A stretch of DNA of 5,354 nucleotides from Desulfobacterales bacterium (GCA_027037575.1 JALVZP010000012.1:1-5354), one strand, 5' to 3'; positions 1 to 5,354 are shown, counted from the stretch's first letter. Translations and numbers: made by a program. The notes: generated by a model from the sequence alone, not told the origin.

Positions 1-252
1 AAATTAAAACCTGTTCTTGCTGAAGCAGAAGGGGAAGGGATACTTATAATTCCTGAAAGGAACTGCCTTGTCCGTTTAAATGAAACAGGCCTGTATGTCT
101 ATAAAAGGCTTCAAGAAGGATATAAACCTGAAGAAATAGCAAAACTTATGGCTAATGAATACGATGTAACTGAGGAAAAGGCCTTAGAAGATGTATATGA
201 CTTTATAGCCTCTATGGAAAAGAAAGGTCTTATTAATGAAAAAGCCATATAA
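1..252 (+). CDS. PqqD-like RiPP recognition protein, 5' partial
   Basis: The frame is open from base 1 to a TAA at 250-252 and gives 83 residues with no usable start, so the first residues lie outside the window. PqqD proteins are usually about 85-100 aa, so little is missing. The sequence has the family pattern: a short beta region (GILIIPERN), then VRLNETGLYVYKRL, then a helix-turn-helix-like stretch (YKPEEIAKLMANEYDV) and a closing helix ending in MEKKGLI. Proteins of this family form a winged-helix-like fold that binds the leader of a peptide precursor and presents it to a radical SAM enzyme in the cytoplasm. The next two genes are a small peptide and a radical SAM/SPASM enzyme, which supports that role. 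Its last 17 bases overlap the precursor gene. Family assignment is firm; the leader-binding role is inferred from family and context. Confidence 0.88.
   Translation, partial: KLKPVLAEAEGEGILIIPERNCLVRLNETGLYVYKRLQEGYKPEEIAKLMANEYDVTEEKALEDVYDFIASMEKKGLINEKAI
222..228 (+). promoter_or_regulatory. Ribosome binding site of the precursor gene
   Basis: GAAAGGT lies 7 bases before the ATG at 236, inside the end of the PqqD-like gene. It is a good purine-rich match at a normal distance and supports 236 as the start of the peptide gene. The site is read through by ribosomes finishing the upstream gene, so the two are probably translationally coupled. Confidence 0.6.
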
Positions 253-454
253 GCCCCCTTTAATTTTAGATATAGTAGAAGACATATTGACAATTAAAGC
301 AGCTGCTACTGTATTTAGACCGACCTTTGTTCCTACTAAACCTGCACGCCCTTCTTTTAGACCGAGATGTAGACAACGTTTTATGATTAGACCACGAGTA
401 GCCTTGAGAAGTAGACCTGCATTCCGCCCATTTCGTCCAAAGCCTTATGAATAG
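236..454 (+). CDS. Arg/Pro/Phe-rich RiPP precursor peptide
   Basis: This 72-aa product fills the gap between the PqqD-like gene and the radical SAM gene, overlapping them by 17 and 8 bases, and has a good ribosome binding site. Residues 1-26 look like a leader: a short Lys/Pro start, then an amphipathic acidic/hydrophobic stretch (LILDIVEDILTIKAAA). From F27 the composition changes sharply. Residues 27-72 contain 12 Arg, 10 Pro, 6 Phe and 2 Lys, with one acid (the last residue, E72) and one cysteine (C45). Arg-Pro occurs seven times (at 28, 38, 42, 52, 60, 64, 67) and Phe-Arg-Pro four times (at 27, 41, 63, 66). There is no Gly-Gly cleavage site and no Sec signal, and the cut site is not obvious. 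I infer that it is the substrate of the neighbouring radical SAM enzyme. I do not recognise the peptide itself. Five of its 12 Arg codons are CGN, a larger share than in the neighbouring genes. A non-RiPP small basic protein is a less likely alternative. Confidence 0.82.
   Translation: MKKPYKPPLILDIVEDILTIKAAATVFRPTFVPTKPARPSFRPRCRQRFMIRPRVALRSRPAFRPFRPKPYE
314..439 (+). repeat. FRP / RP repeat region of the precursor core
   Basis: This covers residues 27-68 of the precursor. Four Phe-Arg-Pro units sit at residues 27-29, 41-43, 63-65 and 66-68. Three more Arg-Pro pairs sit at 38, 52 and 60. Two eight-residue stretches, ARPSFRPR (37-44) and SRPAFRPF (59-66), are close copies. The repeats are peptide-level: among the five residues shared by those two stretches only one uses the same codon. 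Confidence 0.75.
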
Positions 455-1433
455 TCTTGTAATAGAAATTACTAATTACTGTAATTTTTCTTGTCTTCAT
501 TGTAATCGTAATAAGACTCAAGAAAAACGACATATGCCTTATTGGATGTTTACACACTTAATAGATCAGGCAGCTTATCTTGGTATTGAAGATGTTTGTT
601 TAACAGGGGGAGAACCTTTACTTTATCCAGATATATGTGAAGCTATTGAAGTCCTTTTTTCAAAAGGGATAAATGTTTCTATAGTAAGTAATGGCTATCT
701 CTTTCAGGAGATTCTTTATCCTTTCTTAAAACACAAAAAATCTCATCTACACTTATTTTCAATGTGTTTTTCCTTAGATGGTGCTGATCCAGAAACACAT
801 GACTCTTTCAGGCAGAAAAGTGGAAGTTTTTTTAAGGTATTAGAGGCCATAAGACTATGTCATGAACTAAATATAGAAGTCTCATTAAAGATGTCCATCT
901 GGAAGAAAAACATAGAGAATATATTTGAGATGTGCGTATTCGGATTAGAGCATGTAAATGAAATAGGATTAATTATACTTTCTCCTACACCAAATCTTAT
1001 AAAAATGGATCTAATCCCTACCCCCAAGCAGTATGAAGAAGTTATTTGGGATATAAGAAGAAAGATAATCCCCCTTTTCCCTAAAGTAGAAATAGAGGGA
1101 ATATGTGATCCAGATATTCCTATTCCTTTATGTAATCCTTTTCTTTCTGGACCTAATATTGACTATAGAGGAGATATAACTTTTTGCTGCAATCTTTCAA
1201 ACACTACTTCTGAAAATAATAAGGCATCCTTAGGAAATTTGGCAAAAACCTCCTTAGATAAAGCCTTTTATCGTCATATATTAATGTGTTCAGACTTTGT
1301 AAAATATATGGTTAAAAAAGCTCCCTCTATTTGGTCAAGAAGTTGTGCTTATTGTAGCAGGATATTTGGAGGGATGAATTGGCTAAAGGATATGGATTCT
1401 GAATGGAGGAATGTAATTTGGAACCTCCCATAA
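447..1433 (+). CDS. Radical SAM/SPASM peptide-modifying enzyme
   Basis: A 328-aa protein. It starts almost directly with the radical SAM cluster motif: C12, C16 and C19 in CNFSCLHC, the three ligands of the [4Fe-4S] cluster that cleaves S-adenosylmethionine. The SAM-binding GGEP follows at 54-57, then SNG at 81-83 and SLDGADPETHDSFR at 109-122, all usual for this barrel. The C-terminal part is a SPASM-type auxiliary Fe-S domain with C220, C229, C247/C248, C281 and a CAYC pair at C300/C303. Enzymes of this class modify peptide side chains or backbones in the cytoplasm (thioether or C-C bonds, epimerisation). The precursor next door is the likely substrate. The ATG at 447 overlaps the precursor stop by 8 bases and has no clear ribosome binding site, so it probably depends on coupling. 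It resembles the GeoRSP radical SAM/SPASM family as I remember it. The exact chemistry cannot be read from the sequence. Confidence 0.92.
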   Translation: MNSLVIEITNYCNFSCLHCNRNKTQEKRHMPYWMFTHLIDQAAYLGIEDVCLTGGEPLLYPDICEAIEVLFSKGINVSIVSNGYLFQEILYPFLKHKKSHLHLFSMCFSLDGADPETHDSFRQKSGSFFKVLEAIRLCHELNIEVSLKMSIWKKNIENIFEMCVFGLEHVNEIGLIILSPTPNLIKMDLIPTPKQYEEVIWDIRRKIIPLFPKVEIEGICDPDIPIPLCNPFLSGPNIDYRGDITFCCNLSNTTSENNKASLGNLAKTSLDKAFYRHILMCSDFVKYMVKKAPSIWSRSCAYCSRIFGGMNWLKDMDSEWRNVIWNLP

Positions 1434-2242
1434 TTCTGGTTAAAAAAGAGGATATAGATATCCAAAGATTAGATTATCTTTTTACTCAGCTTTTTAGAGT
1501 AGGATTTAGAGATATCAAAGTCTCTATTGCAAGTTATATATCAAAATGGAGAGACCTGATTTCCTTAATTGATAAAAATGGATTTAATTTTTCTTTATAT
1601 ATAAAAGAGAATCCTAAACAGATAATTCCTTTTTTGAAAAGGATGAAAGATATCCTGAATATGATAGAATTGGAAATAGAGCTTTATCCTGAGGAGCAAA
1701 AGTTTAAAGATATTATTGAAGCCATAGCTTATTTTCACCTATATAAGATAGGAATTGTAATGAATATTGTCCTAAATAAAAATGACATAGATACATTAAA
1801 AGATATGATATCTTTCTTTGCCTCTATGGGAATTATGCAGATAAGAATAAAATATCTTATTACTGAAGATCATGATCTCCTATCCAGGATAAGGGAAGAA
1901 ATAATTCCAGAAATGGCTCGAATTTCAGCATCTTCTAACGGAAAGGTAGTATGTGAAGATATTAAAAATTCTATTCTTTCCTTTTGTGAAGCCTTTGAAA
2001 GGCTTACTTCAGATCAGGATGGATCTTTTTTTCTTTGCCCTTTATTAGGACTATTTGCTGATCCTATTTCCAGTATATTTGATTATACCCTTGAGGAACT
2101 TGTATCTCTCCATTACAAGCTGCTTTCACAACTACTTAAATTAAGGATAGATATGAAGTCAACTATAAAAGAGAGCAATTATCCTATTTGCTACTGGTGT
2201 CTCTATTTTTTCAAGAATAATGGATTTCATAAAAATTTATGA
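1403..2242 (+). CDS. SPASM protein with degenerate radical SAM barrel
   Basis: 279 aa from the ATG at 1403; a TTG at 1418 with a better placed GGAGGA would give 274 aa and is probably the real start. The order of segments follows the radical SAM neighbour. A helix ending in LFRVGFRDIKVS matches its AAYLGIEDVCLT, but where the neighbour has GGEP this protein has IASY (residues 42-45). There is no CxxxCxxC at the N-terminus. It should therefore not bind the SAM-cleaving cluster. The C-terminal cysteines are kept: C184, C195, C212 and a CYWC pair at C263/C266, spaced much like C220, C229, C247 and C300/C303 of the partner. It probably still holds one auxiliary Fe-S cluster. I infer a partner or scaffold subunit of the active enzyme, like the SPASM-only protein of the GeoRSP set. 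The gene overlaps the radical SAM gene by 16-31 bases and the next gene by 4. Confidence 0.75.
   Translation: MEECNLEPPIILVKKEDIDIQRLDYLFTQLFRVGFRDIKVSIASYISKWRDLISLIDKNGFNFSLYIKENPKQIIPFLKRMKDILNMIELEIELYPEEQKFKDIIEAIAYFHLYKIGIVMNIVLNKNDIDTLKDMISFFASMGIMQIRIKYLITEDHDLLSRIREEIIPEMARISASSNGKVVCEDIKNSILSFCEAFERLTSDQDGSFFLCPLLGLFADPISSIFDYTLEELVSLHYKLLSQLLKLRIDMKSTIKESNYPICYWCLYFFKNNGFHKNL
1405..1410 (+). promoter_or_regulatory. Ribosome binding site that favours a TTG start at 1418
   Basis: GGAGGA is the strongest Shine-Dalgarno-like site near this junction. It lies inside codons 1-3 of the ATG start at 1403, so it cannot serve that start, but it is 7 bases before an in-frame TTG at 1418. The ATG at 1403 has only AAAGGA about 12 bases upstream. 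Confidence 0.55.
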
Positions 2243-2937
2243 TTACTCCTTCATGCTATGAGATTTATGGAATAAAGGTCAGGATAGAAACAGATGTTCA
2301 GATAAGCAATTCTTTAAAAAGACTTTTTCTGCCATTCAATATTAATTGCAATAAAATCAAAGCTGAATATACATTCAGGTTTAAACCCAAATTTTCAATC
2401 GCAGAGATTGCTTCTTTTATAAATCCACTGTTAGCAAAAAAAAATATCTGGGCATTCCACTCTGCAGGTATAGTATATCAAAATAAGGGATTTGTATTTA
2501 TGGGGAAAAGTGGTGGTGGAAAGACCACCATTGCAAAAATCTCTTTAAAGTTAGGATTAAAGATTGTAGGTGATGATATTATACTTATGAAGGAATTAGA
2601 AAAAGGTATTGAATTAATTCCTTTCTTTTTTGGAATCCAAAAAAAAGATAAGTCTTCTTTCAAATTTCTTAATCCTTCTCATTTTTCTTCAACTCAATTA
2701 GAGGCTATTTTTATCCTCAAGGAAAAGGTTGAATATACTTTTTATGAGCCTGTAACAGAGCCAGAAAAAGAAATATATGCCCATATATTCTGGGCATTAA
2801 ATGGAGATTTAGTCAAAAAACAGCTTGAATTTGTAAATAAGATGTGCAGATTTAAGTTATTTTATCTATCTGTTGGAAGAGATATATTAGAAGATCCATC
2901 TCTGCTCTTACATATAATTGAGGAAATAATTGAGTGA
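2239..2937 (+). CDS. HPr-kinase-like P-loop protein
   Basis: A 232-aa protein with the HprK-type kinase core. It has HSAG at 74-77, then a beta strand and the Walker A loop GKSGGGKT at 89-96, then LGLKIVGDDIIL at about 105-116 with the paired acids D112/D113 typical of this family. True HPr kinase/phosphorylase of metabolism is larger (about 310-330 aa) and has a different N-terminal domain, so this is a relative and not the carbon-control enzyme. Related small HprK-like proteins in lasso peptide clusters phosphorylate the peptide, and here too the gene sits in a peptide operon. Possible hydroxyl targets in the core are T30, T34, S40, S59 and Y71; there is no C-terminal Ser as in the known lasso cases. 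It overlaps its upstream neighbour (ATGA) and its downstream neighbour (GTGA) by 4 bases each. The kinase fold is firm; the substrate is inference. Confidence 0.8.
   Translation: MITPSCYEIYGIKVRIETDVQISNSLKRLFLPFNINCNKIKAEYTFRFKPKFSIAEIASFINPLLAKKNIWAFHSAGIVYQNKGFVFMGKSGGGKTTIAKISLKLGLKIVGDDIILMKELEKGIELIPFFFGIQKKDKSSFKFLNPSHFSSTQLEAIFILKEKVEYTFYEPVTEPEKEIYAHIFWALNGDLVKKQLEFVNKMCRFKLFYLSVGRDILEDPSLLLHIIEEIIE
2920..2924 (+). promoter_or_regulatory. Ribosome binding site of the nucleotidyltransferase gene
   Basis: GAGGA lies 9 bases before the GTG at 2934, inside the end of the HprK-like gene. It supports GTG as the start, in a GTGA overlap with the upstream stop codon. Confidence 0.5.
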
Positions 2938-3989
2938 ATTTTGAAAAGGAAAGAAAAATATTGTGTGAGTATATCATAGGATCAAAGAAGGGATTTTTAA
3001 AAGAATTTGAAGTGAACTATTTACTTTGGCTTGTTGAATGGGAAGGTATAGCCCCTCTTCTTTATATGAAAAAAAAAGACATTCCAGAATCATTTAAAGA
3101 GAAGCTAAAAACGCTATATCTTAAAACCAAGATCCAGAATGAAATATTTATTTCTGAAATAATCAGAATAGCAGATTTATTAGAAAAAAAGGGTATCCCT
3201 TTGCTTCTCCTAAAAGGTTCTTCCTTTATTTTTACTTTATACAATGACCCTGCTTTGAGACCAATGACAGATATAGATATACTGGTAAAAGAAAGAGACC
3301 TTGATTATGTTAATAAGATGCTTCTGAATGATGGTTATACTCTTATTGATATGGAATATAATACTTGGGATAGAAGATTGGGGAGTGGAAGAAAGTATGT
3401 AAAGGGAAATATAACCATTGATTTGAATACCCACTTAGAAAGCCTTTACATAGGGCAGGAGAAAGATGAGATTATTTTCCAAAATGCTATTTGCATAGGT
3501 AAAAATATCTTTATCCTAAATCCTGAGGATATGCTGATTTATTCTCTTGTTCATATGGCAACTCATCACTTTTTTTATAGGTTAATCTGGTTATATGACA
3601 TAAAACAGATTGTAGAAAAGTTTCCCATAAATTGGGAAGAAGTGGATAGAAGAATAAGGAAGATGTGTTCACGTTCACTATTAATAGCAGGCCTTAAATA
3701 TGCAGAGAAGCTTTTAAATGTCGATATACCAAGCCATATATTAGCTGAATCAAAGGATGACATTTTTTTTAGAAAGTTTCATGGAAAAATAGCCATTTCA
3801 AGTAATATTATTTCTTTTCTAAGTATTCCAGGAATAAGGAATAAGATGATCCTGCTTGCTTCTTCTTTATTCCCATCTTCAGAATATATAAGAGTGAAAT
3901 ATTGTATAGATAGTAGATGGAAATGTGTTTTATTTAGAATGCTTAGGCCAATATTTGTAATCATGAAATTCATAGAGAAATTATATTAA
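2934..3989 (+). CDS. Nucleotidyltransferase-fold family protein (NTP_transf_5 type)
   Basis: A 351-aa protein starting at GTG. It shows the pattern of the uncharacterised nucleotidyltransferase family found beside peptide and polysaccharide genes: LLLLKGSSF at about 90-98, then R109-PMTDIDILV with the metal-binding pair D113 and D115, a third acidic strand ITIDLNTHL with D163 and H167, and a helical part with VHMATHH (H207, H211) leading into WLYDI (W219, D222). All the key positions I expect are present, so the fold should be active. Family members are thought to transfer nucleotide or related groups. In the lasso peptide pseudomycoidin cluster, as I recall, a nucleotidyltransferase-like protein adds sugar to the phosphorylated peptide. 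Together with the HprK-like gene just upstream this suggests a second tailoring step here. It is the last gene of the operon and ends 25 bases from the convergent murG. The role is inference. Confidence 0.8.
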   Translation: MNFEKERKILCEYIIGSKKGFLKEFEVNYLLWLVEWEGIAPLLYMKKKDIPESFKEKLKTLYLKTKIQNEIFISEIIRIADLLEKKGIPLLLLKGSSFIFTLYNDPALRPMTDIDILVKERDLDYVNKMLLNDGYTLIDMEYNTWDRRLGSGRKYVKGNITIDLNTHLESLYIGQEKDEIIFQNAICIGKNIFILNPEDMLIYSLVHMATHHFFYRLIWLYDIKQIVEKFPINWEEVDRRIRKMCSRSLLIAGLKYAEKLLNVDIPSHILAESKDDIFFRKFHGKIAISSNIISFLSIPGIRNKMILLASSLFPSSEYIRVKYCIDSRWKCVLFRMLRPIFVIMKFIEKLY

Positions 3990-4014
3990 AAAGGTAGGAA
4001 ATATTCCAAAAAAT
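3990..4014. other. 25-base gap between convergent operons
   Basis: This is the only non-coding stretch in the window. It holds GGAA-ATA-TTCC at 3997-4007, a stem of just 4 base pairs, and A-rich flanks. It is too weak to call a terminator, although transcripts from both sides must end near here or run into each other. Confidence 0.6.
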
Positions 4015-5061
4015 TCAAAGATTTTTATAAATAGAGAAGATATGATCTGCTATTATCCTTGCTGAATCTGGATTTGCTAACTTTTTTACACTCTCTCCCA
4101 TCTTCTTTAGTTTCTCTGGATTATTTAAAAGTGCTTCTATTTTATTTTTTAGACTCTTTCCTGTAAGCTGATCTTCATATATTACCTCTGCTGCACCGAG
4201 CCTTTTTAACAAAAGGGCATTCTTTTTTTGATGATCCTCTTTTGCAAAAGGATAAGGAATAAGGATTGAAGGTATTCCTGATGCAGATAGCTCAAATATG
4301 GTAGATGCACCCGCTCTGCTTATTACAAGATCTGCATCCCCTAATATAGATGGCATATCCTCAATGAAATCAAATACATGTGCATTTACTCCAAGGTCCT
4401 TATATCTTTTTTCCACATTTTCAAAGTCAATCCTTCCTGTCTGATGAATAATCCTTATTTTCTTCCCTTCCTTTTTCATAAAAGATACTGCATCCAAAAA
4501 TGCCCTATTTATTGAAACAGCTCCCTGACTTCCTCCCATAATAAGTATAGTTGGTATATCTTCTCTTTTTTCCGACTTTATCTGAAAGAACTCCTCCCTT
4601 ACAGGATTCCCGGAATATACAATTCTTTTTCCTCTAAGAAACATCTTTGTCTCTTTGAATGAAATAAAGATTCTGTCTATAAAATAAAGTCTATAAAGGA
4701 ATCTATTTGTAAGACCTGGAAAGAGATTCTGTTCATGGACAAAGACAGGAACTTTCATAATCTTTCCAATTATGCAAAAGGGAGCACTAAGCATTCCTCC
4801 CATTCCAAGAATAAGATCAGGAGATATTCCTTTCACTATCCTATATGCACTAAGAAAGGTATACAGTAGTCTGTATGAACTCTTTATCTCTAAGATCATC
4901 ACCTTATAGCCATATCTGAGAATAGTCTCTACTGCAGGCCCTCTTTTATTCGTAACAAATACCACATTTAGCTTTTTTACACGTCTTCTTAGCTCATTTA
5001 GGATAGATATAGCAGGAAATATATGTCCTCCTGTCCATGCAGAAACTACTATTACATTCAT
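4015..5061 (-). CDS. murG: MurG, lipid II-forming GlcNAc transferase
   Basis: A complete 348-aa protein of normal family length. MurG moves N-acetylglucosamine from UDP-GlcNAc onto lipid I at the inner face of the membrane, giving lipid II for cell wall synthesis. Landmarks in order: TGGHIFPA at 10-17, GMGGMLSAP at 86-94, HEQNLFPGLTNR at 109-120, GNPVR at 151-155, GGSQGA at 176-181, HQTGR at 206-210, DFIEDMPSILGDADLVISR at 231-249 leading into AGAST with E257, and DHQKKNA at 276-282. One oddity: the first glycine loop, usually AGGTGGH, reads SAWTGGH, with A8 and W9 in place of two glycines. The ATG overlaps the ftsW stop by 4 bases, and there is no well-spaced ribosome binding site, so translation is probably coupled. 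No murC follows; the convergent peptide operon does. Confidence 0.96.
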   Translation of the reverse strand: MNVIVVSAWTGGHIFPAISILNELRRRVKKLNVVFVTNKRGPAVETILRYGYKVMILEIKSSYRLLYTFLSAYRIVKGISPDLILGMGGMLSAPFCIIGKIMKVPVFVHEQNLFPGLTNRFLYRLYFIDRIFISFKETKMFLRGKRIVYSGNPVREEFFQIKSEKREDIPTILIMGGSQGAVSINRAFLDAVSFMKKEGKKIRIIHQTGRIDFENVEKRYKDLGVNAHVFDFIEDMPSILGDADLVISRAGASTIFELSASGIPSILIPYPFAKEDHQKKNALLLKRLGAAEVIYEDQLTGKSLKNKIEALLNNPEKLKKMGESVKKLANPDSARIIADHIFSIYKNL

Positions 5062-5354
5062 CTCTTTGATGATATGTTTAAAAGTATCCCTATTTCAATC
5101 ATTGTAAATAAAAGGGAAGATCCTCCATAACTCAAAAGAGGAAGGGTTATTCCCTTTGCAGGGATAAGATTTAGCACAACTCCCATATTTATCAATATCT
5201 GAAGCCCTATTATACTGCTTATTCCAAATGCCAAATATTTATTAAATACATTCCTTGTATCTATAGCTATCTTTATTCCCCTAAGCACAATTGTTGCATA
5301 TAGAAACACAATAAAGAGTATCCCAATAAATCCTATCTCTTCTCCTATAACAGC
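5058..5354 (-). CDS. ftsW: FtsW, septal peptidoglycan polymerase, C-terminal part
   Basis: The frame runs in from the window edge (AVIGEEIGFIG is its first readable part) to a TGA at 5058-5060, giving the last 98 residues of a protein normally about 360-400 aa. FtsW is a multi-pass membrane enzyme of the SEDS family that polymerises lipid II into glycan strands at the division site. The GEE-GFIG motif, a membrane helix (ILFIVFLYATIVLRG), and the hallmark loop LIPAKGITLPLLSYGGSSL followed by the last membrane helix are clear. The KG-TLP-SYGGSSL form and the adjacent murG favour FtsW over RodA or SpoVE. An internal GTG at 5309 is not the start, since the conserved sequence continues upstream of it. 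Confidence 0.93.
   Translation of the reverse strand, partial: AVIGEEIGFIGILFIVFLYATIVLRGIKIAIDTRNVFNKYLAFGISSIIGLQILINMGVVLNLIPAKGITLPLLSYGGSSLLFTMIEIGILLNISSKR

Noticed and set aside
111..293. Open frame on the minus strand across the PqqD-like and precursor genes
   Set aside because: It lies opposite two well supported genes, has low-complexity Ser/Ile-rich content and matches no family I know. The same applies to the minus-strand open frames inside 2478-3973.
314..365. TTTAGACCGA present twice (314-323 and 356-365), as a protein binding site
   Set aside because: Both copies are in frame and encode Phe-Arg-Pro of the precursor, so the peptide repeat explains them.
1403..2242. The SPASM protein as a broken second half of the radical SAM gene
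   Set aside because: The upstream enzyme is complete with its own SPASM cysteines, and this frame has its own full barrel-like region and ribosome binding site. It is a separate protein, not a frameshifted tail.
2239..2937. Genuine HPr kinase/phosphorylase (hprK) of carbon catabolite control
   Set aside because: It is shorter than that enzyme, has a different N-terminal region, and sits in a peptide operon with no HPr or PTS genes in view.
2436..3770. Long single-base runs (A9 at 2436, A8 at 2639, A9 at 3069, T8 at 3763) as programmed frameshift sites
   Set aside because: The reading frame continues through each run with family motifs in order on both sides. They fit an AT-rich genome rich in Lys and Phe codons.
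3997..4007. GGAA-ATA-TTCC hairpin between the convergent operons, as a two-way terminator
   Set aside because: The stem is only 4 base pairs with two A-T pairs next to a 3-base loop, and there is no proper T run directly after it on either strand.

Overview
The window holds two convergent gene blocks from an AT-rich bacterium. Codon use is strongly A/T-ending and arginine is mostly AGA/AGG. The ftsW-murG pair shows that it is a peptidoglycan-building bacterium. The window alone does not identify the phylum. The peptide cassette recalls one named after Geobacter, but the base composition does not look like Geobacter.

Plus strand, 1-3989: six open reading frames, every one overlapping the next, read as one operon for a ribosomally made and modified peptide (RiPP). 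In order they are a PqqD-like leader-binding protein (5' end outside the window), a 72-aa precursor with an Arg/Pro/Phe-rich core, a radical SAM/SPASM enzyme, a SPASM protein whose barrel has lost the radical SAM cysteines, an HPr-kinase-like P-loop protein, and a nucleotidyltransferase-fold protein. The working model is as follows. PqqD holds the acidic/hydrophobic leader. The radical SAM enzyme, probably paired with its catalytically dead partner, modifies the FRP-rich core. The kinase-like and nucleotidyltransferase-like proteins may then add phosphate-linked groups. PqqD + radical SAM/SPASM + SPASM-only protein matches, from memory, the set named GeoRSP in protein family collections. I know of no characterised product for it.

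Minus strand, 4015-5354: murG (complete) and the C-terminal end of ftsW, overlapping by 4 bases in the usual cell-wall cluster order. The MurG N-terminal glycine loop is unusual. The two blocks meet tail to tail across 25 bases with no convincing terminator.

The most interesting object is the precursor at 236-454. It has four Phe-Arg-Pro units and seven Arg-Pro pairs, a net charge near +13 in the core, one cysteine, and a resemblance in composition to proline/arginine-rich antimicrobial peptides.
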